Source: SIG78 sp036677805 (GTDB lineage Bacteria > Verrucomicrobiota > Lentisphaeria > Victivallales > Victivallaceae). From it: DNA of 64,000 bases. Where the stretch lies: NCBI GenBank assembly GCA_036677805.1, contig JAVBVS010000029.1, positions 158,091 through 222,090 of the forward strand, in the 5' to 3' direction. The notes under the pieces are model-generated. The model was not told the DNA's origin and made no database searches. It saw nothing but the letters and a program-made list of their open reading frames with translations. Positions 55,281 through 62,909 of the stretch are shown piece by piece. The stretch's first letter is position 1; the number at the start of each line of letters is the position of its first letter. Position numbers and translations under genes: made by a program.

Positions 55281-55629
55281 GATCGACGAGCATGAAATGT
55301 GGATTCGCCGGGCCGAAAACGCCGCTCGCTTAGGCGTCACGGGTAATATCTATCACCAATTCAGAGAATTTCAGCTTCAAGTTGATCGGGACAAATTGCT
55401 GGCGTTCCTGTTTCAACACGCGCCGGTCATGCGGATTCGCGGTCATGGGACTTCGGTCAGTTTCGAATTTCATGCGCAATCGTGGCAACCGCCACTGGTT
55501 CTGGTCGAACACTGGTGCCGACGTCATGCCGGACCCTATACCGAACTCCGACTGGTGAATTTCCACGATATGGCAGTTCGCAACTTCCTCTGGCAAGGCT
55601 GGACGGAACAAACCCGGGATTTGTGCTGA
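55234..55629 (+). CDS. Unknown protein, coupled to the phosphatase-like gene
   Basis: 131 residues from ATG 55234, which has GGAGGA upstream and lies inside the end of the phosphatase-like gene. The sequence is a mixed alpha/beta domain (IYHQFREFQLQVDRDKLLAF; MRIRGHGTSVSFEFHAQSWQ). Not recognised. It is followed after one base by the 357-residue gene, so the three genes form one translational unit and probably work together. Confidence 0.65.
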   Translation: MQEGYWGNYQTGIWFEIDEHEMWIRRAENAARLGVTGNIYHQFREFQLQVDRDKLLAFLFQHAPVMRIRGHGTSVSFEFHAQSWQPPLVLVEHWCRRHAGPYTELRLVNFHDMAVRNFLWQGWTEQTRDLC

Positions 55630-55630
55630 A

Positions 55631-56704
55631 ATGGAAAAACTGACCTACATTCAGGATCGCTTCTGTTGGAGCCAGACGGATTTCCCCGAGTGGGACGCGC
55701 TGCTTCCGGAAAAAGCGGTGATTCAACCTTATTCCGGATGGACGCCGCCGCTGGTTGTCGGCGCTGATCAGCGCTTCTGGGAAATCCATCCGGGCAATGT
55801 TTCGGAACAGATCGGACTCGCGTCGCCCTATGGCTTCATCCGCAAAGACGGTATGGCTTTCACCCTGCAAGCCGGGAAAATCGTGCTGGAACGCCAGTAC
55901 CATCCGGAAGCGGCAATCCATGCCTTGCTCCGCTGGGCTGGAGACACTCAGGCGTATACGCCGCAATTTCTCTATCGCAAACCGGAAGGCCGACTGGAAA
56001 AACTGCTCAATGATTCCGATTCGACGCTGGTACTGCTCTGCGGCTGGAAGGATTATCGGCGCGAGTGCTACGAATTGAAAGCGCTCTCTTGGGAAAATAA
56101 GATCAATGCCGGATTGCTTCTGAACGACTCCGACCGGATCATGGATGAGTACCGACGCGATCAGGAGCAGCGGACGCCCGAAAGTCGCTTTTCCTATGGC
56201 GAAAAAATGATCCCGATCCGAACGGAGGAATATGCTCCGGCAGATTACCGCTATGATTCCATTCTGAAAGTTCTTGATCCCTCCTGCTGGGACAATGCGA
56301 CTGCGGTGGAGTATTTCAAACTGAAACAGCTGGAGCTTGCCGAACGCAACGATCTGGACGCAATCTTTGTCAAGCAAAGACGGCAATGCTATGCCCTCGG
56401 TTGCCGCCACGCTGAATTTCTAGGGGAATTCAATGGCTTTCAGCTTCGACAGATTGCCAACTACCGGGAGAAGCTTCCGCTGGAACAAACCGAGCCGAAA
56501 GCAGCGCTGTTTGAATTTCTGAAGAAAGTGAAGAACAACCACTATGTGCTGACCCACCATCCGGATTTTGAACCACAACCGAAATTCATCGACGAATCCT
56601 TGCCCCGCCTTTTCAAGAAGCTGCAATCTATGACGGAGGCTATGCACTATTATGCCCAAACTACGCCCTTTCGCCGCTGCCAGTGGACGCGGCATACTCT
56701 TTAA
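55631..56704 (+). CDS. Unknown protein of the phosphatase-like operon
   Basis: 357 residues; the ATG overlaps the previous stop region (TGAAATGG). The N-terminal half is beta-rich (IQPYSGWTPPLVVGADQRFW; GFIRKDGMAFTLQAGKIVLE), and the C-terminal half is alpha-helical with many charged residues (EYFKLKQLELAERNDLDAIF). No membrane segment, signal peptide or catalytic motif was recognised. It may be a substrate or partner of the phosphatase-like protein, judged only by gene order. Confidence 0.65.
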   Translation: MEKLTYIQDRFCWSQTDFPEWDALLPEKAVIQPYSGWTPPLVVGADQRFWEIHPGNVSEQIGLASPYGFIRKDGMAFTLQAGKIVLERQYHPEAAIHALLRWAGDTQAYTPQFLYRKPEGRLEKLLNDSDSTLVLLCGWKDYRRECYELKALSWENKINAGLLLNDSDRIMDEYRRDQEQRTPESRFSYGEKMIPIRTEEYAPADYRYDSILKVLDPSCWDNATAVEYFKLKQLELAERNDLDAIFVKQRRQCYALGCRHAEFLGEFNGFQLRQIANYREKLPLEQTEPKAALFEFLKKVKNNHYVLTHHPDFEPQPKFIDESLPRLFKKLQSMTEAMHYYAQTTPFRRCQWTRHTL

Positions 56705-57261
56705 GCGGAGCTGTCAGTGAATCGAGGTACATGGTATCCCCATATCCGTTTCAGAACCTGCCGCCAATCTCACCACTCAGGGATCAATCGGGAAATGCGT
56801 CTGGCGACAGCGCCCGAAATGGTCCCATATCTCTCCCCTCGCCGGAATTTCGCCACGCTGAAACGCTTTCTCGTCAGCAACGGAAGCGATTTGCTCCAAT
56901 CCCCGCCACCACACACCTCATGGAAACGCCGCAGTAAATCACCTCACCAATGGGGGCGCAAGCATAGATTTTAATTGGGAATGGATTGAAAAGAAGATTC
57001 GGCAGGGAATCCCTGTTGCCTATAGTTTTGAAAGCAACAGTGCTTCATTGAGGAATGCCTGCCGCGACTCCCCGAAAAGATCACACCTCGGAGCACTGTT
57101 TGCGCCATGACGCCCCTCCTTCGCGCCATAGTATCCGTATCCATGGCAACGACATGAAAAAATTCATAAAACAGTAATTTCCGAATAATTCCATTTGCAA
57201 AAAACCAGACGCCATGATATACTTATGCCCAACCAGATTATTTCACATGGGGGTGTAAGCA
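56705..57261. other. Intergenic region with gene remnants
   Basis: About 560 bases. A start-less open frame (about 56859-57110) reads VNHLTNGGASIDFNWEWIEK and looks like a fragment of a lost gene. An overlapping basic frame from GTG 56717 to 56974 (85 residues, CGGAG upstream) is listed separately. The last 100 bases supply the ribosome binding site of the gene at 57262. Confidence 0.35.
56717..56974 (+). CDS. Doubtful small basic protein
   Basis: 85 residues starting at GTG, 12 bases after the previous gene with CGGAG before it. The composition is unusually rich in Arg, His and Pro (KRRSKSPHQWGRKHRF), and it overlaps another open frame, so it may be chance. No family recognised. Confidence 0.25.
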   Translation: MNRGTWYPHIRFRTCRQSHHSGINREMRLATAPEMVPYLSPRRNFATLKRFLVSNGSDLLQSPPPHTSWKRRSKSPHQWGRKHRF

Positions 57262-57800
57262 ATGGCAACAGTGAGATTTCAGGAGCCATTAAGAGAACTT
57301 GTGTTGGGGCCAGTTAATCTGAATCCTCTTGATTGGAGGACCGCAAGAGCAATATTGGCTCTCCCGGAGGCGGGTGGTCTTTTCCGTATTCGTTGGAATC
57401 CCAATAGTCCTAACACGTTTTCCGAACGTCATGGGGGCGTTAATGTTTCTTATGGATTTGGAGGAAATATTGTCCGTGAATTATTTGTAACAAGTTATCC
57501 GGACGATATATTATACATAGGAAAATCTCAGAATATAAGAACATTGGTTATGTCAATTACTCGTCCCTCCGCTCCAATAGGAAGGGAAATTCTTGAGTTG
57601 ATACGCAGCACCCACCCTACCCTACCCTATCCCAGCCCCAGTCGCCGCAAAATAATACAGCCTTGGCTCGAACAGCAGCGCTTCGAGCAGAGATTATCTG
57701 CGATTACATGGAAATACCACATCCCATTGAACGTGAGTTCAGAAAGTTCTATGAGATTGGCTTCGCCAAACCCTGTTTGAATATTGGCTTGGAGCATTAG
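57262..57800 (+). pseudogene. GIY-YIG-like nuclease gene, frameshifted at a pentamer repeat
   Basis: It starts at ATG 57262 (GGGGGTG upstream). The first frame includes GGLFRIRWNPN and DDILYIGKSQNIRTLV, resembling the GIY and YIG strands plus Arg of GIY-YIG nucleases. At 57615-57629 there are three CCCTA units. If there were two, the reading frame would continue without a stop as ALARTAALRAEIICDYMEIP, then HPIEREFRKFYEIGFAKPC and LNIGLEH, ending at TAG 57800 with the Glu and P-x-L-N expected near the family's end. With three units the frame ends early at 57780. It may be an inactivating duplication or a phase switch; the family call is tentative. Confidence 0.5.
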
Positions 57801-57850
57801 GTGATTTTCATGGACACTTTCTGGATATTTTCAAGAATATCTCAGTTCTT

Positions 57851-57912
57851 TTCGAGGGTACCATATCCACGCCCGAGAAGATCTCCGGAAGTACCATTGA
57901 GTACCATTTACA
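57851..57912 (+). repeat. Decayed attachment-like junction
   Basis: GGGTACCATATCCACGCCCG, then CTCCGGAAGTACCATTGAG and TACCATT, match the core-right-arm region of the other junctions with gaps and substitutions. The paired GTACCA motif is well preserved (57888-57908), but the tRNA-like core CTATGGGTGTACCA is damaged. No left arm is seen before it. It probably marks an older boundary inside element 1. Confidence 0.55.
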
Positions 57913-58042
57913 CGTTCTAATAGGTGTACAGACACTCACATATTTGATGGGGTCGCTAGGCTGCTATAATTCAAAGACGTTTGCACCGATCTTTTAAGGA
58001 AAATAGTTCAAAAGCGAACTAGTCGTAAAAGGAGAATGATCC

Positions 58043-58447
58043 ATGGACACGCACAAAGGGATGGATTTTGACGCAACGAAGCCGGAGTATGCATTTGCTA
58101 GAATACTTGGGAAACGCATTGGAGCTCGTGGCGGATTGAACGATGCCGATGTTTTTAGAGGTGGTGACATAAAAGATTTAGGTAAACTAATGCAGGCTAC
58201 CTGCCGCGCATTACGTAAAAGAATCAACGCCATACATTTTTCTAACGCTGACAAGAGCATCTCAACAAAGAATGCCGAGGCTGGGTGCAAGGTTTTTATA
58301 GACTCCAGTATTGAGGGGCTTGAACGATTAGCGAATGATATGATAACTGCAACAGAACAGGAACGAGAAGACTATCACTGGTTGATCATTGCGGATTTGA
58401 TTATCATCATTGATACCTTAATGAAAAAGATGGAGGAAAGGTCATAA
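58043..58447 (+). CDS. Small helical protein of unknown function
   Basis: 134 residues with an excellent ribosome binding site (AAAGGAG 8 bases upstream). Mostly alpha-helical: DLGKLMQATCRALRKRINAI, then LERLANDMITATEQEREDY and a hydrophobic WLIIADLIIIIDTLMKK. No family recognised. It is the only gene between the decayed junction at 57.86 kb and the intact junction at 58.67 kb, which makes it the cargo of a small module. Confidence 0.6.
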   Translation: MDTHKGMDFDATKPEYAFARILGKRIGARGGLNDADVFRGGDIKDLGKLMQATCRALRKRINAIHFSNADKSISTKNAEAGCKVFIDSSIEGLERLANDMITATEQEREDYHWLIIADLIIIIDTLMKKMEERS

Positions 58448-58665
58448 CCTCGGATCGGCGGATAATCGCATAGGATATAGCCTACATATGCTTTGGCATT
58501 CGCTTAATTGTGATTTATCGTAAAAAGCTCATCAGTCGGTCTCTTGCCAATAAATTCAAAAAAGTCTGAAAGTGGACCATATATTTGGTGGAATGGCATT
58601 CCCATGCAGAGGTCCGCGCCACCCCTTCTGGGCTGATATTGGAATGGCAAAACAACTATTATATC

Positions 58666-58922
58666 AAGTGCCATTGAGTACCATTAGAGGGCATTGACTG
58701 GTACCGTGGGGATTGGGCTTCCGGCGATACGGGGAATCTGTTTCGGGCGTGAGAAGTATTTCGTATACCTGTGGTTGGATACCTACCGGTTTTCTATGGG
58801 TGTACCATTTTTTTGCCCGAAAAACCCCTCCGAAGTACCACCGAGTACCATTCGAACATTTCCCCTCGCCTCCCGAAAACGCTTCTTGAGATCATGGAAG
58901 ATACCTGAGAAGAATCAAATCA
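58666..58922 (+). repeat. Internal attachment junction 1 (left arm, core, right arm)
   Basis: The left arm 58666-58793 (starting AAGTGCCATTGAGTACCATT), core CTATGGGTGTACCA (58794-58807) and right arm to 58922 match junction 2 at 60128-60374 at roughly 90% throughout. The right half also matches the site at the tRNA. It is the product expected when one element inserts next to another with the same site. The preceding 58448-58665 holds nothing recognisable. Confidence 0.87.
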
Positions 58923-59096
58923 GGTTGAAACACTAATTCGATCAGAAAACCGGGCCATGTCAGCGCAAGTTAGCGAAAACTATCGAATGCTTCTAATAAA
59001 GCGAGAGGGCACTACGTAGATATACACCAACAGTACCACTGAAGCAGAATACTTAGTCCCAGCGGTAACTTCCATTTGCGGTCGCCATAATTATAC

Positions 59097-59420
59097 TTAT
59101 CGTTTTTCAAAAACTTCTATTAAATTATCATCAAGATCGCAACACCTAAAGAAGAGCCGGTTTGATTGTCTCCAGCATTCCAATGGAGAAATCACCTGAA
59201 TATCTCGTTCTCGGAGCCCATAATACCTTTTTTGAATATCAGTAACTTCGACATATAACAGGCTGCGAAATCCTTGGAGATGCAGTTCACTGCCATATGC
59301 TACTGGCACAAGGACAAGTCCCTGATGAAAAATGACAGAATCCTTAGACTGTTTTTTAATCGTTAAACCTAATAATTCCGTGTAAAACCACACCGATTTC
59401 TCTAGTGAAGAGACAGGCAA
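59097..59420 (-). CDS. VOC-family (glyoxalase/bleomycin-resistance type) protein, start lost
   Basis: 107 residues of a vicinal-oxygen-chelate domain: SSLEKSVWFYTELLGLTIKK, then SVIFHQGLVLVPV and a C-terminal CCDLDDNLIEVFEK with the late Glu of such folds. The reading frame stays open upstream to about 59500 with no ATG; only a TTG at 59420 can serve as a start. The 5' end is therefore probably missing, joined head to head with another broken gene at 59437. Function unknown; it may be inactive. Confidence 0.55.
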   Translation of the reverse strand: MPVSSLEKSVWFYTELLGLTIKKQSKDSVIFHQGLVLVPVAYGSELHLQGFRSLLYVEVTDIQKRYYGLRERDIQVISPLECWRQSNRLFFRCCDLDDNLIEVFEKR

Positions 59421-59436
59421 TTTAGGCCCTAAGGGT

Positions 59437-60060
59437 CTGGAATCTTGGGGGCGGATTTCCGCTCTGGCCGCATTTTCATATCCATATATACAACCTCAAT
59501 TTTGGGGTAATTTAGTAAGTAAAAATAGTAAAGATGCGTGGCAAGGAGCAGCTCAGGTCTGGACCCATATTGAAAATATAAAATACAACGAGGAACAATG
59601 CTATGCCAATATTGGAGCAGGTCTTAGAGTAGATATAACATATGCCTGTATTGTTGCCGATCATGTTACTGACTTATTCCTTAGGGATGATGACATAATA
59701 TTTTTACCAATAGAACTATTAAAACTTTGCTTTGGCGTGCTCGCAACAAAACCTCGAGATAGTGTCCATAGCTTATGTAAAATGGATGATTGGCTTAAAG
59801 AAGCCTCTCAAGAGAATCCCGAATATGCTTTGAATGCAACAGAAATATATTTAAATTATATGGTTGAAACTAATTCTAGTATATACGATACCCAAAATAA
59901 CTTCGCACAATTGATAACGTGCCTTTTTGCAGAGGCCGAGGAGCGCGAAGAGGCCGACGGAGGAAGAATGTTACAACGAGTTATAAAATTGCAGGATATA
60001 TTATTAGCCAAAGGAGTTGATAGCATAAATCAATGGCTTAAAAAAGCTGAGCGTCCATGA
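59437..60060 (+). pseudogene. C-terminal remnant of a larger protein
   Basis: The frame is open without ATG from before 59437 to 60060. The first possible start is GTG 59737, well inside the conserved-looking sequence. The translation reads AWQGAAQVWTHIENIKYNEE, CYANIGAGLRVDITYACIVA and later MLQRVIKLQDILLAKGVDSI, then NQWLKKAERP. It looks like the end of a large helical protein, of the sort found at the ends of NTPase-type defence proteins, but I cannot name the family. It faces away from the start-less VOC gene, so a deletion probably removed both 5' ends. Confidence 0.5.
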
Positions 60061-60127
60061 GATGTAAAAAGCCCCAATATCAGTCGATAACCGAATCCCC
60101 TATTGCAATGTCAAGTTAAAGTTTTTG

Positions 60128-60374
60128 AAGTGCCATTGAGTACCATTGGAGGGCATTGACCGGTACCGTGGGGGATTGGGCTTCCGGCGATACAGGGAAT
60201 TTATTTCGGGCGTGAGAAGTATTTCGTACACCCGCGATTGGATACCTGCCGGTTTTCTATGGGTGTACCATTTTTTTGCCCGAAAAACCCCTCCGAAGTA
60301 CCACCGAGTACCATTTGGACATTTCCCCTCGCCTCCCGAAACCGCTTCCTGAGACTATGGAAGATACCTGAGAA
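60128..60374 (+). repeat. Internal attachment junction 2 (left arm, core, right arm)
   Basis: The left arm 60128-60256, core CTATGGGTGTACCA (60257-60270) and right arm to 60374 copy junction 1. The left arms differ at about 11 of 128 positions plus one extra G. It separates the 1.4 kb element 2 from element 3. The following 60375-60586 is A+T-rich and empty apart from the ribosome binding site of the next gene. Confidence 0.87.
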
Positions 60375-60586
60375 TTTAACGGTATTTCTGCAACCAATCA
60401 ACCCCTGCAACTTTATATGACATCGCAGTATCTAATTTCTGATAAGGTATCCATTAAAGTCCATAATCCACCGCTAAGTTAAGGTATGACAATCCGGTGG
60501 CTGTTCACACCGATATTCCCATATAGACAAGTCATAATTAACATGATATAACTTTTGATTTATATAGAATTGACGGGGGGCATAAA

Positions 60587-61822
60587 ATGATTATTGATTA
60601 TGATTATTGGTTTAAAAACGTTGGACAAGGGCTGTTTTCTGGTGGTGGCGTACAAGAATGTGAAAATTGGATAAGTTGGATATATGATTGTGGTTCCAAA
60701 CGGGATGAAGACTTTCTAACAGGATGTATTGACAAAACTATTAAAGACCAAAAGCCGATTAATTTGGTGGCACTTTCGCACTTCCATGATGATCATATTA
60801 AGGGCTTCAAACACCTTTTTAAAAAAGTATCCGTTGATATCTTGGTTTTGCCTTATCTTAATATTACTGAAAAAGTATGTGTGTTATATGGCTTATTGGC
60901 TGATGCGCTTGAAAATGACAAAGAAATTAGTGAAGATACTATTGAATGCATAGACTCTCCCAAGCACTTTGTTAATCTGTTAGAAAATAAACCTAAAGAA
61001 ATAGTTCTTGTTCCCAATAATTCATATAATAATTCATATAGTGACAATCCAATAAAAGAGCAGGGTCAGTCCGAAAATGGATACTCCTTTGAAACTATCC
61101 GCATATCTGATTCTGATCTAGATGATCCAGAGTCCTCTCTTGGGCTGAATCGTATTCAATTTATTAAGCCAGGCAGCGCTATTGTAATTGATGATTTCTG
61201 GGAATTTGTTCCATACAATGATTCAGATGCGACCAAAGAAATAAATAAAAAAGAAGGGAAATACATAAACGACTGTAAAGACATACTTAAAGAATTGGTG
61301 GCAATTGCACGCAACCTTACTAATAATAAGAATGCCGAGGAAAAAGAAGCATCATTGGGTAAGTTGAAAGAATTATACTCTAAAATAATTCCTGACAAAC
61401 ATAAAAATATGTGTTCACTATTTATGTATACAGGTCCCCGACACATTACCGATTCCAGAAAAACAGAATGGAGCCATGTAAAATCCTATACCAATAAAAA
61501 TGGGGTATTATATACAGGTGATGGATATCTTTCTGATGTGGAAAAAATAGCAAGGCTCGCTCAACATATTGGTCAAAAGAGGGCAAAAAACATACTTTGT
61601 TTACAAGTTATGCATCATGGGGCGCGTGAAAACAGTAATGCTTTTGTTCCACAATTTCTTCCACCGGAAATTAGTGTTTTTTCTGCCGATCCGTCTCATC
61701 GCTACAGACATCCTGATGGCGGTGTCGTTTTCGATTATCTTGATTATAATCCTGTACTTACGACCTCGGACATCAATATTCGCCAAGCCCTTAAGATTTG
61801 TGATTGTCTAGGCCTCGTGTAA
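60587..61822 (+). CDS. Metallo-beta-lactamase-fold hydrolase
   Basis: 411 residues (GGGGGG before the ATG). LVALSHFHDDHIKGFKHLFK contains the HxHxDH metal-binding motif. WIYDCGSK lies before it in the position of the first strand, and VLYTGDGYLSD and LQVMHHGARENSN supply the later Asp and His ligands. A long Lys/Asn-rich insertion (~150-280) separates the two halves. The group resembles ComEC-type MBL domains found alone in mobile islands. It may cleave a nucleic acid or nucleotide. It is the first gene of a three-gene cassette; base composition is very A+T-rich. Confidence 0.85.
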   Translation: MIIDYDYWFKNVGQGLFSGGGVQECENWISWIYDCGSKRDEDFLTGCIDKTIKDQKPINLVALSHFHDDHIKGFKHLFKKVSVDILVLPYLNITEKVCVLYGLLADALENDKEISEDTIECIDSPKHFVNLLENKPKEIVLVPNNSYNNSYSDNPIKEQGQSENGYSFETIRISDSDLDDPESSLGLNRIQFIKPGSAIVIDDFWEFVPYNDSDATKEINKKEGKYINDCKDILKELVAIARNLTNNKNAEEKEASLGKLKELYSKIIPDKHKNMCSLFMYTGPRHITDSRKTEWSHVKSYTNKNGVLYTGDGYLSDVEKIARLAQHIGQKRAKNILCLQVMHHGARENSNAFVPQFLPPEISVFSADPSHRYRHPDGGVVFDYLDYNPVLTTSDINIRQALKICDCLGLV

Positions 61823-61909
61823 ATCACTTTTGTTTTGTATTTTATTGATTATGTAGTATGTTAAATAGAAACTCCTTTGCATATTAACCATCAAAAAGTG
61901 ATTTTGCTT

Positions 61910-62719
61910 ATGACTTGGGAAGATATATTGAAGATAATTGCTGCTGGAGTAGGTGCCATTGGAAGCGCTAGTATAATTATTGTTGCGCTAAGTACTTGGT
62001 TAGGAAAAGTATGGGCAAATAGAATTTTAGAGACAGACCGAGCAAAATATTCTGCCCAATTAGAAAATCTGAAAGCATCTAATGAGAATTTTGTGAACTC
62101 TCTATCATTAGCTCATTCAACTTACCTTGAAAATAACCGGGCATTTACAGCAAAAAGGATTGAAGCGATCCAAACCCTTTGGGAAGAGGTAATTCGCTTA
62201 CGAGCGGAAAAACCTTCTTCAATAATTTTTCTTGATATATTAATATTACAAGAATATGGGCAACTAAGAACCCAATCCAAGTTGCAATATATAAAGGACG
62301 AAGTAGATTTCACTTCTATCGTAGCTAAATTAGTTAAAAACAGCGTTGATTTGGTTCGGCCCTTCATTGATGACAAGTCATATGAATTATTCTGGTGTTA
62401 TCGTGCATTAATCGGTCGTTTATGTCATTACATTAAGCAGATATTTGATAAGGGTGCGCCCCAAAAAAGTTGGCAGGAAGATAAAGAGGTTCTCCTGGTC
62501 TTAGGTACAGTGTTAAATAAGGATGAATTAGACAAGTTTCGTAGTGAGCAATGGAGTACAACTGTGACCTTTAATTATTTAGAGGGAATGCTGTCTAATC
62601 ACTTAAAAAAGTTAGGGACTGGGATGGAAGTAGCGGAAAATACCTTGAACGACTCAATAAAATTCTATAAAACCGTATCAAAATTCAAAGAAATGGAGGC
62701 AGGGTTTGGTACCTTTTAA
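61910..62719 (+). CDS. Membrane-anchored helical protein of the element 3 cassette
   Basis: 269 residues from ATG 61910; a TTG eleven codons earlier is less likely. One N-terminal transmembrane helix (IIAAGVGAIGSASIIIVALS) is followed by a charged, mostly helical coiled-coil-like region (ETDRAKYSAQLENLKASNEN) and a helical C-terminus. No enzyme motif. The start is 87 bases after the MBL gene. Membrane-anchored helical partners often serve as effectors or scaffolds in defence operons; that role here is inference. Confidence 0.7.
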   Translation: MTWEDILKIIAAGVGAIGSASIIIVALSTWLGKVWANRILETDRAKYSAQLENLKASNENFVNSLSLAHSTYLENNRAFTAKRIEAIQTLWEEVIRLRAEKPSSIIFLDILILQEYGQLRTQSKLQYIKDEVDFTSIVAKLVKNSVDLVRPFIDDKSYELFWCYRALIGRLCHYIKQIFDKGAPQKSWQEDKEVLLVLGTVLNKDELDKFRSEQWSTTVTFNYLEGMLSNHLKKLGTGMEVAENTLNDSIKFYKTVSKFKEMEAGFGTF

Positions 62720-62909
62720 TGTAGGTTAAAGATGATACTCGTGGCTTGATTTCTGATTTGGAGGAGAACACAAGAGAAAATTCCGCAAATGACTAATTTC
62801 AATGTTCTTGCCCCCAAGCTGAACTGCTTTCATGGAAAGATCAATATGAGCATCCTTGAAATAAGGTAATCCATTATAGCAAATCACAACTCCCTAAGGG
62901 GCATAAAAT
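62720..62909. other. Gap with a sequence shared with element 1
   Basis: 190 bases. A short open frame reading LAPKLNCFHGKINMSILEIR ends at TAA 62875. Positions 62810-62884 resemble 47811-47890 near the AIPR gene (TTTCATGGAAAGAT identical). It may be the remnant of a gene tail common to both, or a regulatory element placed before two island genes. Confidence 0.4.

Noticed and set aside
58694..58936. Open frames inside the two attachment junctions (also 60146-60352)
   Set aside because: They read through the arm-core-arm repeat, including the tRNA end; conservation is explained by the attachment site and the frames differ between copies.
58666..60374. Possible CRISPR array from the recurring GTACCA motifs
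   Set aside because: The repeats are large and 1.4 kb apart, have no regular spacers and no cas genes; they are attachment junctions.
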